A DNA stretch of 36,267 bases from Microvirga guangxiensis (lineage in GTDB: Bacteria; Pseudomonadota; Alphaproteobacteria; Rhizobiales; Beijerinckiaceae), in contig NZ_FMVJ01000021.1 of NCBI RefSeq assembly GCF_900102135.1, forward strand, positions 1 through 36,267, read 5' to 3'. A model generated the notes under the pieces. The model was not told where the DNA came from. It worked only from the letters and a program-made list of their open reading frames with translations, and ran no database searches. The position numbers were made by a program, and so were the translations under genes. Below, piece after piece: positions 24,001 through 31,959 of this stretch; within the stretch, counting starts at the first letter, position 1; every line of letters begins with the position of its first letter.

Positions 24001-27000
24001 GACCGCCGACCACATCCTCGAGATCGAGGAACACAGGCAGCTCCACGAAGACCCGGTCCATGACGACCCGATCCTCGGAGGCTTCGGTGACCTCGTGATC
24101 CGCAGGGACACCGACAACGACGGAGTGGTCGACTACCTGCGCTATGCCGGCACCGACCACGTCGTGCTCGGCGGCTCGAACCGGGGCGAGACCTTGATCG
24201 GCGGCGAGGGCGACGACACCCTGTGGGGCGACGGCGGCGACGACTACCTCGAGGGTGGCTACGGCGTCGACCACCTCCATGGCGGCGACGGCAACGACAT
24301 CATCGTCGACAGCGGCACCGACATCGGCGCGGCAGACATCATTCACGGCGACGCGGGCGACGACGTCATCAACCCTGGTAGCGGTCTCGACCTCGTCTTC
24401 GGCGGCAGCGGCCAGGACTTCATCTACGGCGGCACCGAAGCCAAGGATGTCACCGGCGGCCTGGGGAACGACTTCATCCGCGGCGGCACGGGCATCAGCT
24501 TCCTCAAGGGCAACGAGGGCGACGACTGGATCGAGGGCGGCGAGAGCTTCGACACCCTGGCGGGCGAGAACTCCGAGCTGTTCTTCAACTCGACGATCAT
24601 CGGCCACGACGTCCTGAACGGCCGCGGGAACGACAACGACTACGACGCCGAGTCCGGCGACGACATCATGTTCCAGAACGAGGGCATCGAGCGCAACAAC
24701 GGCATGGCCGGCTTCGACTGGGCCATCCACAAGGGACACGAGGAGGCCGCCGACTCGGATATGACGGTCTCGATCTTCCAGAACCAGCAGAACAACATCC
24801 TCCGGGACCGCTTCGACCTGGTGGAAGGCCTGTCGGGCTGGAAGCACAGCGACAAGCTGACCGGACGCGACGTAGTCGTGGGCGCCTACGACGCCAACGG
24901 CAACGCCACGGAGGTCGAGGCGGGGGCGCCGTTCGAGTCTTACTCCAACGCGCTGCTCCAGAAGAACCTTGGCCTGATCGACGGACTCGCCGCCCTCGTG
25001 GGGCATCTGGTCCCGGTCCAGGCGATCGGTGCCGATGGTCAGCCCGTCTTCGACAAGGACGGAAGCCCCCTGATGGTCATGATGGACACCACGGACGCCT
25101 CCGACATCCTGCTCGGCGGCGGCGGCAGCGACACGATCAAGGGCGGCGGCGGCAACGACGTCATCGACGGCGACAAGTGGCTCAACGTCCGCATCCGGAT
25201 CGTGAAGGATGGTGTCGCCTACACCACCGACGATATGGACGGGAAGATCTACCTCGAGACCGACTATGAGAAGGGGGCCCCGAAGGCCGGCGCCGAGGCG
25301 CAGTTCAACGGCAAGACCCTCCAGCAGACGATGTTCTCTCGCGAACTCAACCCGGGCCAGCTCTCGATCGTCCGCGAGATCGTCGACGGCAGAGCGACCG
25401 GGGACGTGGATACCGCCGTCTACACGGACAATGCGGCCAACTACACGTTCTCGGCGAACTCCGACGGTTCGCTGCGGGTCGACCACGTGGGCTTCGACGC
25501 GGCCAACTTCCCCAATGCCACCAACCCTGTGTCGGACGGGGCCGATACGCTTCGGAACATCGAGCGGGTTCAGTTCCTGGACACCACCTACAATGTGATC
25601 ACCGGCACGCCGTACAACGACAACGGCGGTTCGGGAACGAACGACAGGCCACGCCTGGACGGAACCACGGGGGACGACATCATCATCGGCCAGGCGGGTG
25701 CCGACATCCTGAACGGCGGAAACGGCAACGACATCCTGATCGGAGGACGGGGTGGCGACTCCGGCAGCTATGCCGACAGCTTCGGCAATGGCTACGGTGG
25801 TAATGGGGGAACCCTGACCTTCACGGGCGATTGGACCGAAGGGGGCGGCGAGACGGGCAACAGCCCCAACAATGGTGACATCACCATCAGCGGCGGACGC
25901 CTCCGGTTCAACTCATCGGTGGATGGCGGCGAATACGTCCAGCGCTCGTTGAACCTGGCTGGAGCCACATCGGCGACGGTTTCCTTCACCTACGAGGACG
26001 TGGGTCTCGGTGCAGGTCAGAACGTCATCGTCCAGGCGCTCAACCTCATCACCGGACAATGGGAGAACCTTCCCGATGGCATCCTCGGCAGCACGACCAC
26101 CGGCTCCGGCACGTTCACCGCGTCCCTGACGGCCGCCCAGATGGGTGCCGGCTCGGCCATGCGGTTCGTTACCACCGGCGACGGGAACAACTGGGACAAT
26201 GGCGACAGCTTCTTCGTCGACGACTTCACGGTCAACGTCACGGGGAGCAATCTAGGCATCGACCAACTCAACGGCGGGGCCGGCAACGATACCTATGCGA
26301 TCAGCGTGGGCGACGGGAATGCGGTCATCCAGGAGACCAGCGGCACCGACCGGATTACGGTCGCTGCCGCGGCACTCACCGGCCTCAACGCCTTCAACAC
26401 GGCCGGTGACGACCTGGTTATCCACTTCAACGGCCAGAGCGTCACTGTCACGGACCATTTCGCCACGACCGGAGAGGCGGTCGAGACCATCAATCTCGAA
26501 GGCTCCACCTATGAGGGCTATGCCTTCGAAGGCGACTATGTCCTGAGCACCGACGACCAGGGAACCCGCGAGGCAATCGCAGGCGTGAACACCCTGCTGG
26601 CGGGCACGACCGGAAACAACACTCTCGTCGGCAATACCGGGGACGACCTGCTGTTCGGCCACGACGGCAATGACAACCTCGACGGCGGCTTGGGGGCAGA
26701 CCTCATGGTCGGCGGCACGGGCAACGACACCTATGTGGTCGACGACGCGGACGACGTGGTGGTCGAGGCGGCAGGCGGCGGCACCGACACGGTGCAGACC
26801 ACCCTCGCGGCGTATACCCTAGGAGCCAACGTCGAGAACCTGACCTACAGGGGAGGCGGGGCGTTTGCCGGAACCGGCAACGATCTCGACAACGTCCTCA
26901 CGGGCGGCGCCGGGGTCGATACGCTGGACGGAGGGGCCGGAAACGACACCTACGTGGTCACGGGCGGCGACGTCATCGTCGAGGCGGCGGACGGCGGCAT

Positions 27001-30000
27001 CGACACGGTCGTCTCGACTGGGTCCTACGTCCTCGGAGCCAACCTCGAGAACCTGGAGCTTGAAGGCGCCAACAACACCAGCATCAACGGCACCGGTAAC
27101 GGTCTGGCGAACAGGATCACCGGCCACGACGGAGCCAATCAGCTCTTCGGCGGGGCGGGCAACGACACCATCAACGGTGGCGGCGGCAATGACCTGATCG
27201 ACGGCGGGACTGGCGACGACTCCATCGACGGTGGCTCCGGCAACGACACGATCATCGGAGGTGACGGGAACGACACCATCAATCTCAACGGCTTCAATGC
27301 AGGCAACGATGTCATCCGTTACACGGCGTCCAACTTCGGCAACGATGTCATCAACGGCTTCGATGCGGTGGGCGGGAGCATCAACACCCAGGATATGATC
27401 GACCTGAGTGGTCTCGGGGTCACGGCAGACAATTTCGCGAGCCGTGTCTTCGAGACGGCCGAGGGCACCAGCACGCTGCTGACCATCAGGGAAAATGGAC
27501 CCAGCTCCACGGTCCTCGGCACAATCCGCATCAATGGCGTCGCGGCCACTGCCATCGACCAGAGCGACTTCATCCTGGCTGCGGCCGCCCCGACCAATGT
27601 GATCACCGGCACCAATGCCGGGCAGACCATCAACGGGACGGCCAATGGCGACACCATCAATGCCATGGGCGGGAACGACACCGTCAACGGGAACGGCGGC
27701 AACGACGTCCTCAATGGCGGCGAGGGAGCCGACATCCTGAACGGCGGCGACGGGAACGACACCATGGTCGGCGGGACGGGATCGGACAGCGGCCGCTATT
27801 TCGACACCTTCGACAGTGGCTACGATGGCAACGGGGGAACCCTTGACTTCACGGGCGACTGGATCGAAGGGGGTGGAGAGTCGGGCGGGACCAACGGCGG
27901 CGCTGGAAGTGGTGACATCACCATCAGCGGCGGGCGCCTCAGGTTCAACCAGACCACCGACGGCGGCGAGTTCATCCAGCGATCGATGAACCTCGATGGA
28001 GCTACGTCCGCGACGGTCACGTTCGCCTACCAGGACGTCAATCTCGGTGCTGGGCAGAATGTCCTTGTCCAGGTACTCAACCTCGCCACCAACCAATGGG
28101 AGACGCTGACCAACGGTATCCTCGGAAGCACGACCACTGGCTCCGGCACGTTCAATGCGTCCCTGACGGCCAATCAGATGGGTGCCGGCTCGGCCATCCG
28201 GTTCCTTGCAGAAGGTGACGGGAACAACTGGGACAACGGCGACAGCTTCTACATCAACGATCTCGCGATCAATGTGACGAAGCCGGGCCTCAACGCAGGT
28301 GTCGACCAACTGAACGGAGGAAACGGCGACGACACGATCATCTGGAACGCCAACGCGAGCGGCGCGACGGATGGCCGGGACATCGTCGACGGTGGTTTGG
28401 AAGGCACGGCCGGAGACACCTTCGTGATCAACGGCAACGCCGAGGCAGAGGTCTACCGCATCTATACACGGTCCGAGGCGGTCGCCGCCGGCATCACCGG
28501 CCTGAACGCCAACACGGAGATCGTGGTCACTCGCAACGGCACCGACAACGCGTCGGTCATCGCCGAACTGCGGGAGATCGAGGAAATCCGGATCAACGGC
28601 ATCGATCCGGCTGGCGATGTCACGATGCCAAACGGTGACAGCATCGAGATCATCGGCGACTTCTCTGGCACCAGCCTGCGGCTCAACACGATCACCATCG
28701 ACGGCAATGCCGGGGACGACACAGTCGACATCTCGGCCCTGTCCTCGGCACACCGGATCGTGTTCCGCTCCAGCGGCGGCAACGACACCATCGTGGGCAC
28801 CCTGCGCCCGCAGGACGTGATCGAGCTGCCCGAAGGCACGGTGCCGGAGGACTACGAGATCACGACCGACGAAAGCACGGGCGTGACCACGATGACCCGC
28901 GACGGCCACAGCATCTGCTTCACCAGCGTGGGCGGACTGCCGCAGTTCGGTTCTGGAGACGGCCGCGATGAAGAGGAGGAGACCCCTCCCGGCAACGGCG
29001 GCGGCGACACGGGGTCGGGCGATGACGAGGATGGCGATGACAATGTCACCAACCCTGGCCATGGCGATGATGACGAAGAGGATGACGGTTCCTGCAGCCA
29101 TGACGAGGGCGACGATGTTGGGACGGGCAACAACGGGGGCGGCACCACGCCTCCGGTGACCCAGCCCGACACCTCGCTCGGCGCTCCAATCGCCGGCACG
29201 AACGCCACCGAGGTCCTGATCGGTACCGTCAAGGGTGAGACGATCATGGCGCTTGATGGCCACGACAACGTGGTTGCGGGAGCCGGAGCGGATGTTGTCC
29301 ATGGCGGCGCGGGCAACGACTTCCTGAGCGGCGAGGCCGGACGGGACGTCATGTTCGGCGGCGACGGCGACGACACTATGCTCGGCGGCGGTGATGCCGA
29401 CATGCTATACGGCGATGCAGGAAACGACCGCATCTTCGGCGACGACGGCAACGACCTGATCGACGCCGGAGCGGGCAACGACACGGTCTACGGCGGAGCG
29501 GGCAACGACCTCATCGTAGCCTCGGTGGGCGACGGCAACGACGTCTACTACGGCGACGACATGGCAGGCGGCTCGGGCAACGACACGCTCGACATGTCGG
29601 CGATCACAGCCAACATCACGGCCAACCTCGGCAGCAACGGTGCCAGCAGCGGCACCGTCACCAGCAGCCAGAGCGGCAGCGACACGATCTGGGGCATCGA
29701 GAACATTGTGACCGGATCGGGCAACGACGTGATCACGGCAAGCCGCGCGGTGAACGTGATCGACGGCGGGGGAGGCAACGACGTCTTCCGCTTCCTCTCC
29801 GCGGCCGATGCCAACGGTGACACGATCCTCGGCTTCCAGCCGGGCGACCGTCTCGACCTCTCGGCGATCGATGCCAACACCGGGGCGGCCGGCAAGCAAG
29901 CCTTCACGCTAGCGAACGGTTCTTCCTTCACAGGACCTGCCCAGCTCGTGATCTCTCACGAGACCCGCGACGACGGGGAATACACGGTCGTCAGCGGTAA

Positions 30001-30085
30001 TACTACCGGGCCCGACGCGGCTGAGTTCAAGATCAGCCTCAAGGGCAACCACGACCTGAAGGCATCGGACTTCGTCCTCTCCTAA
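21041..30085 (+). CDS. Giant RTX animal-type haem peroxidase (about 3,014 aa)
   Basis: I start at ATG 21041 (GAGGGAGAG upstream; MVQLVKHDLEFILKQIKIAE). Residues about 157-289 look like a CBM6/35-type beta-sandwich (VQAEDLEVVSGFY ... SRLDYVEVTP). The animal (peroxidase-cyclooxygenase) haem peroxidase domain spans about 295-970. It has distal H319 in LFGQFFDHGLDM, catalytic R567 in VGDGRGNENIGLTSIHHVFH followed by SEHNR, and proximal H711 in VYRFGHSML, so catalysis should be intact. RTX 'GGxGxDxxx' blocks begin near 1045 and recur to about 2850, separated by beta modules, two of which (about 1573-1745 and 2249-2430) are duplicates. An acidic Gly/Asp linker (about 2641-2709) precedes the last RTX block. 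The C-terminus (GNHDLKASDFVLS) resembles type I secretion signals. There is no Sec signal, as expected for type I export. Relatives include the MopA-type Mn(II)-oxidising peroxidases; substrate unproven. Confidence 0.93.
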   Translation: MVQLVKHDLEFILKQIKIAEAHTAAIDGIQGEKTPEKIGDALREQVDNPLLPYGLRTVDGAYNNLIPGHEWSGSADQIMPRLLNPKYVIGDRAPPGSSGPGVPVSADPTRYEDIGDVWDADPRIISNLISDQSLDNPAIRALIQQGKAHYTYGTTTKVQAEDLEVVSGFYEEAVPGAGGDAVIRLPSGQSGAVRIDVDVEGTTPVYHDIKIGYLDENDDAVSFELWVDGVRVGTKMLNEATPGNGAQIENLRTHTFENVKVGPNSVVELRSTATNLEFSRLDYVEVTPKSVMIDNVSPDLGDTAPFNGFFTLFGQFFDHGLDMVSKGDNGTVYIPLQQDDPLYDHTPGARTNFMVLTRATPVVGAGADGIEGNEDDVLLGHRNETTPWIDLNQVYTSNPSHQVFLREYVLVDGKPMATGRMLEGRNGGPATWADVKEQAATKLGIILSDVDVLRVPAVLTDLYGEFVRGANGFPQLVMQEGGPTEASLDAPLAASEAHSAGRAFLNDIAHNAVPGSYDNNRDGVADGVKVADGDVIAGNRIIPNMYGNNETYDNELLDRHVIVGDGRGNENIGLTSIHHVFHSEHNRVLEETMKIAIESGDLDFMNEWLLEGRKLTADQLSEAKAELDSLLAAEPVSKAALKEFFDGFGWDGERLFQAARFSTEMVYQHLVFEEFARAVAPDVDPFLFSNTTTVDGSIVAEFAHVVYRFGHSMLTESIDMIKYDADGKPIKTDIGLIEAFLNPLAFGDAGVDPNAAAGAILNGMSRQVGNEIDEFLTGALRNNLVGLPLDLGAVNIARARETGVPTLNEARKQFFADTGDTRVKPYESWYDFALSLKNTASVINFIAAYGTHPSITSATTVEAKRAAATLLVMGGTDAPADRLAFLNATGAWANDTALGGLNDIDFWIGGLAEKKMTFGSMLGSTFTYVFEYQMEQLQAGDRFYYLSRAQGLNLLNELEADSFAQLIMRNTTLGDGKSTHVNGAAFQTADHILEIEEHRQLHEDPVHDDPILGGFGDLVIRRDTDNDGVVDYLRYAGTDHVVLGGSNRGETLIGGEGDDTLWGDGGDDYLEGGYGVDHLHGGDGNDIIVDSGTDIGAADIIHGDAGDDVINPGSGLDLVFGGSGQDFIYGGTEAKDVTGGLGNDFIRGGTGISFLKGNEGDDWIEGGESFDTLAGENSELFFNSTIIGHDVLNGRGNDNDYDAESGDDIMFQNEGIERNNGMAGFDWAIHKGHEEAADSDMTVSIFQNQQNNILRDRFDLVEGLSGWKHSDKLTGRDVVVGAYDANGNATEVEAGAPFESYSNALLQKNLGLIDGLAALVGHLVPVQAIGADGQPVFDKDGSPLMVMMDTTDASDILLGGGGSDTIKGGGGNDVIDGDKWLNVRIRIVKDGVAYTTDDMDGKIYLETDYEKGAPKAGAEAQFNGKTLQQTMFSRELNPGQLSIVREIVDGRATGDVDTAVYTDNAANYTFSANSDGSLRVDHVGFDAANFPNATNPVSDGADTLRNIERVQFLDTTYNVITGTPYNDNGGSGTNDRPRLDGTTGDDIIIGQAGADILNGGNGNDILIGGRGGDSGSYADSFGNGYGGNGGTLTFTGDWTEGGGETGNSPNNGDITISGGRLRFNSSVDGGEYVQRSLNLAGATSATVSFTYEDVGLGAGQNVIVQALNLITGQWENLPDGILGSTTTGSGTFTASLTAAQMGAGSAMRFVTTGDGNNWDNGDSFFVDDFTVNVTGSNLGIDQLNGGAGNDTYAISVGDGNAVIQETSGTDRITVAAAALTGLNAFNTAGDDLVIHFNGQSVTVTDHFATTGEAVETINLEGSTYEGYAFEGDYVLSTDDQGTREAIAGVNTLLAGTTGNNTLVGNTGDDLLFGHDGNDNLDGGLGADLMVGGTGNDTYVVDDADDVVVEAAGGGTDTVQTTLAAYTLGANVENLTYRGGGAFAGTGNDLDNVLTGGAGVDTLDGGAGNDTYVVTGGDVIVEAADGGIDTVVSTGSYVLGANLENLELEGANNTSINGTGNGLANRITGHDGANQLFGGAGNDTINGGGGNDLIDGGTGDDSIDGGSGNDTIIGGDGNDTINLNGFNAGNDVIRYTASNFGNDVINGFDAVGGSINTQDMIDLSGLGVTADNFASRVFETAEGTSTLLTIRENGPSSTVLGTIRINGVAATAIDQSDFILAAAAPTNVITGTNAGQTINGTANGDTINAMGGNDTVNGNGGNDVLNGGEGADILNGGDGNDTMVGGTGSDSGRYFDTFDSGYDGNGGTLDFTGDWIEGGGESGGTNGGAGSGDITISGGRLRFNQTTDGGEFIQRSMNLDGATSATVTFAYQDVNLGAGQNVLVQVLNLATNQWETLTNGILGSTTTGSGTFNASLTANQMGAGSAIRFLAEGDGNNWDNGDSFYINDLAINVTKPGLNAGVDQLNGGNGDDTIIWNANASGATDGRDIVDGGLEGTAGDTFVINGNAEAEVYRIYTRSEAVAAGITGLNANTEIVVTRNGTDNASVIAELREIEEIRINGIDPAGDVTMPNGDSIEIIGDFSGTSLRLNTITIDGNAGDDTVDISALSSAHRIVFRSSGGNDTIVGTLRPQDVIELPEGTVPEDYEITTDESTGVTTMTRDGHSICFTSVGGLPQFGSGDGRDEEEETPPGNGGGDTGSGDDEDGDDNVTNPGHGDDDEEDDGSCSHDEGDDVGTGNNGGGTTPPVTQPDTSLGAPIAGTNATEVLIGTVKGETIMALDGHDNVVAGAGADVVHGGAGNDFLSGEAGRDVMFGGDGDDTMLGGGDADMLYGDAGNDRIFGDDGNDLIDAGAGNDTVYGGAGNDLIVASVGDGNDVYYGDDMAGGSGNDTLDMSAITANITANLGSNGASSGTVTSSQSGSDTIWGIENIVTGSGNDVITASRAVNVIDGGGGNDVFRFLSAADANGDTILGFQPGDRLDLSAIDANTGAAGKQAFTLANGSSFTGPAQLVISHETRDDGEYTVVSGNTTGPDAAEFKISLKGNHDLKASDFVLS
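25757..26277 (+). repeat. Duplicated module in the peroxidase, copy 1
   Basis: It encodes about residues 1573-1745: a beta-rich module starting SYADSFGNGYGGNGGTLTFT, with GDITISGGRLRFNSSVDGGE, ILGSTTTGSGTFTASLTAAQ and GDGNNWDNGDSFFVDDFTVN, ending before DQLNGGAGNDT. It is closely similar in protein and DNA to copy 2 at 27785-28322. The RTX unit just before it (ADILNGGNGNDILIGG) is also shared. Confidence 0.85.
27785..28322 (+). repeat. Duplicated module in the peroxidase, copy 2
   Basis: It encodes about residues 2249-2430: RYFDTFDSGYDGNGGTLDFT, GDITISGGRLRFNQTTDGGE, ILGSTTTGSGTFNASLTANQ, GDGNNWDNGDSFYINDLAIN, ending before DQLNGGNGDDT. Differences from copy 1 are mostly conservative, and long nucleotide stretches match (for example near 28140 versus 26100), pointing to an in-gene duplication of roughly 0.55 kb. 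Confidence 0.85.
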
Positions 30086-30105
30086 GCCCCCACGGGAGGG
30101 ACGAC

Positions 30106-30134
30106 GGCTGGCGGGCCTCCCTGGCCCGCCAGCC
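30106..30134 (+). promoter_or_regulatory. Strong intercistronic hairpin between peroxidase and ABC genes
   Basis: GGCTGGCGGGCC (30106-30117) and GGCCCGCCAGCC (30123-30134) form a perfect 12-bp stem with a 5-base loop, 21 bases after the peroxidase stop and 56 bases before the ABC start. There is no U-tract. It may be a partial terminator or an mRNA-protecting structure that lets the substrate gene be expressed more than the transporter genes. Confidence 0.65.
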
Positions 30135-30189
30135 ACCCCATACGAGACTGCAACAACACACAACAAGACCACCAGCAGGGACGGGAACT

Positions 30190-31959
30190 ATGCGCGGGAC
30201 CAGCTTCACCTCGGCCCAGAAGCGGAAGGCAGCGGAAAAGCTGACCCAAGGACTTCGGGGCGTCTTCATCTTTCTCTTCTCCGTGTCCGGCATCATCAAC
30301 GTCTTGGCGTTGACCGGCTCCTTCTACATGCTCCAGATCTACGACCGGGCGCTAACCAGCGGCAGCGTACCGACACTGCTCGCCCTGTCGGTGCTGGCCG
30401 TCGGCCTGTACCTGTTCCAGGGCCTGTTCGACGTGATCCGCTCACAGGTTCTCGTCCGGGTCGGCGCGCGGCTCGACAAGCGCATCGCTCCCTTGGCGCA
30501 CCAGGTCGCCATCGACATGCCTCGCTTCGGCTTCTCCACGTCCGAGGCGCTCGAACGCGGCCGTGACGTCGACACCGTGCGCGGCTTCCTCGGCGGGCAG
30601 GGCCCGACGGCGCTCTTCGACCTGCCGTGGATGCCGCTCTACCTCGCCTTTGTCTACTTCCTACACCCGCTGCTTGGCGCCCTTGTGCTCGGCGGCGCGG
30701 TCGTGCTGACGCTGCTCACCATCGCGACCGAGATCATGACCCGGCGGCTCGCGGGCTCGACGCATCAGGCGGCGATCGAGCGCAATGCGATCGCAGACTC
30801 CAACGCCCGCAATGCTGAGATCCTCAAGGCCATGGGCATGGCCAAGCGTGCGGTCGCCCGCTTCGACAGGGCCAACGCCGAGCACCTGAGTCTCCAGACC
30901 AGGACCAACGACATCAGCGGCACGTTCGGCGCCATTTCGAAGGTGCTGCGCATGATCCTGCAATCGGCGACGCTCGGCCTTGGCGCCTACCTGACAATCC
31001 AGGGGGAACTGTCGGCCGGCGCGATCATCGCCTCCTCCGTGGCCTCTGCCCGGGCGCTCGCTCCGGTGGACCAGGCCATCGGCAACTGGAAGGGCGTTGT
31101 CGCCGCTCGCACTGCCTTCCAGCGGCTCAAGGAGACGGTGATCGCGCTCGCCGACTTGGACGAGCCTCTCGTCCTGCCCGCGCCCAAGGGACTCCTCCAG
31201 GTCGAGCGGATCACGGTGGCGGCGCCTGATTCCGGCCGGGTGCTGCTCAGCGATGTGGAATTCCAGGTCCGAGCCGGGCAGGCGCTCGGCATCATCGGCC
31301 CGAGCGGCGGCGGCAAGACGACCCTCGTTCGTGCTCTGACGGGTATCTGGCCCGTGCTGCGCGGCAGCGTCCGCCTCGACGGAGCGGAGCTCACCCAGTG
31401 GAAAGACGAGGACCTCGGCCACCATGTCGGCTACCTGCCGCAGGACGTATCCCTTCTCGACGGCACCGTGGCGGAGAACATCTCGCGCTTCGATGTGGAG
31501 AACGACTCCCGTGCCATCGTGGCGGCGGCGCAGGCCGCGGGCATCCACGAGATGATCGTGCGCCTGCCCGACGGCTACCGCACCAAACTCGGCGCACAGG
31601 GGGCGGCCCTATCGGCTGGACAGCGCCAGCGCATCGGCTTGGCTCGCGCGCTCTACAAGGATCCGTTCCTGGTAGTGATGGACGAGCCGAACTCCAACCT
31701 CGACGGCGAGGGCGAAGCCGCCCTGACCGAGGCGATCAAGACGGTGCGGGCCCGGGGCGGCATTGCCCTAGTCATTGCCCATCGTCCAAGCGCCCTAGTG
31801 GCCGTCGATCTCGTGGCGGTCATCCAGAACGGGCGCCTGACCGCCTTTGGGACGAAGGACGAGATCATCGGCATCCGCGGGACCATCGACGCAGCGGCCG
31901 CTCGGACAGCGGCCCCTGCACCCGTACCGTCGCCTCTAACTGCGAGGGCAATGGCATGA
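30190..31959 (+). CDS. Type I secretion ABC transporter (permease-ATPase, PrtD type)
   Basis: A 589-residue fused membrane/ATPase subunit that powers one-step export across both membranes. The N-terminal transmembrane part begins with the family hallmark FLFSVSGIINVLALTGSFYM, LQIYDRALTSGSVPTL. Further membrane segments lie about residues 62-82 and 145-180, and 265-290 (ASVASARALAPVDQAIGNWK follows). There is no C39 peptidase domain, fitting an RTX-type rather than a bacteriocin exporter. The ATPase domain has Walker A GPSGGGKT (370-377), the signature LSAGQRQRIGLARAL (474-), and Walker B FLVVMDEPNSNLDGEGEAA with D498-E499. The stop overlaps the next gene's start (ATGGCATGATC). Likely substrates are the giant peroxidase upstream and the RTX protein downstream. 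Confidence 0.93.
   Translation: MRGTSFTSAQKRKAAEKLTQGLRGVFIFLFSVSGIINVLALTGSFYMLQIYDRALTSGSVPTLLALSVLAVGLYLFQGLFDVIRSQVLVRVGARLDKRIAPLAHQVAIDMPRFGFSTSEALERGRDVDTVRGFLGGQGPTALFDLPWMPLYLAFVYFLHPLLGALVLGGAVVLTLLTIATEIMTRRLAGSTHQAAIERNAIADSNARNAEILKAMGMAKRAVARFDRANAEHLSLQTRTNDISGTFGAISKVLRMILQSATLGLGAYLTIQGELSAGAIIASSVASARALAPVDQAIGNWKGVVAARTAFQRLKETVIALADLDEPLVLPAPKGLLQVERITVAAPDSGRVLLSDVEFQVRAGQALGIIGPSGGGKTTLVRALTGIWPVLRGSVRLDGAELTQWKDEDLGHHVGYLPQDVSLLDGTVAENISRFDVENDSRAIVAAAQAAGIHEMIVRLPDGYRTKLGAQGAALSAGQRQRIGLARALYKDPFLVVMDEPNSNLDGEGEAALTEAIKTVRARGGIALVIAHRPSALVAVDLVAVIQNGRLTAFGTKDEIIGIRGTIDAAAARTAAPAPVPSPLTARAMA

Noticed and set aside
20918..29302. Very long minus-strand open frames (20918-22795, 23540-25486, 26819-29302) opposite the peroxidase gene
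   Set aside because: They are antisense shadows of a GC-rich gene with strong third-position bias. Their proteins are Val/Asp/Ala-rich low-complexity without motifs, while the plus strand carries clear peroxidase and RTX motifs in one frame.
31398..31955. Upstream 186-codon extension of the RTX gene at 31956
   Set aside because: It overlaps the ABC ATPase domain in another frame and reads as Arg/Pro/Gly-rich nonsense. The ATGA overlap at 31956 gives the natural start.
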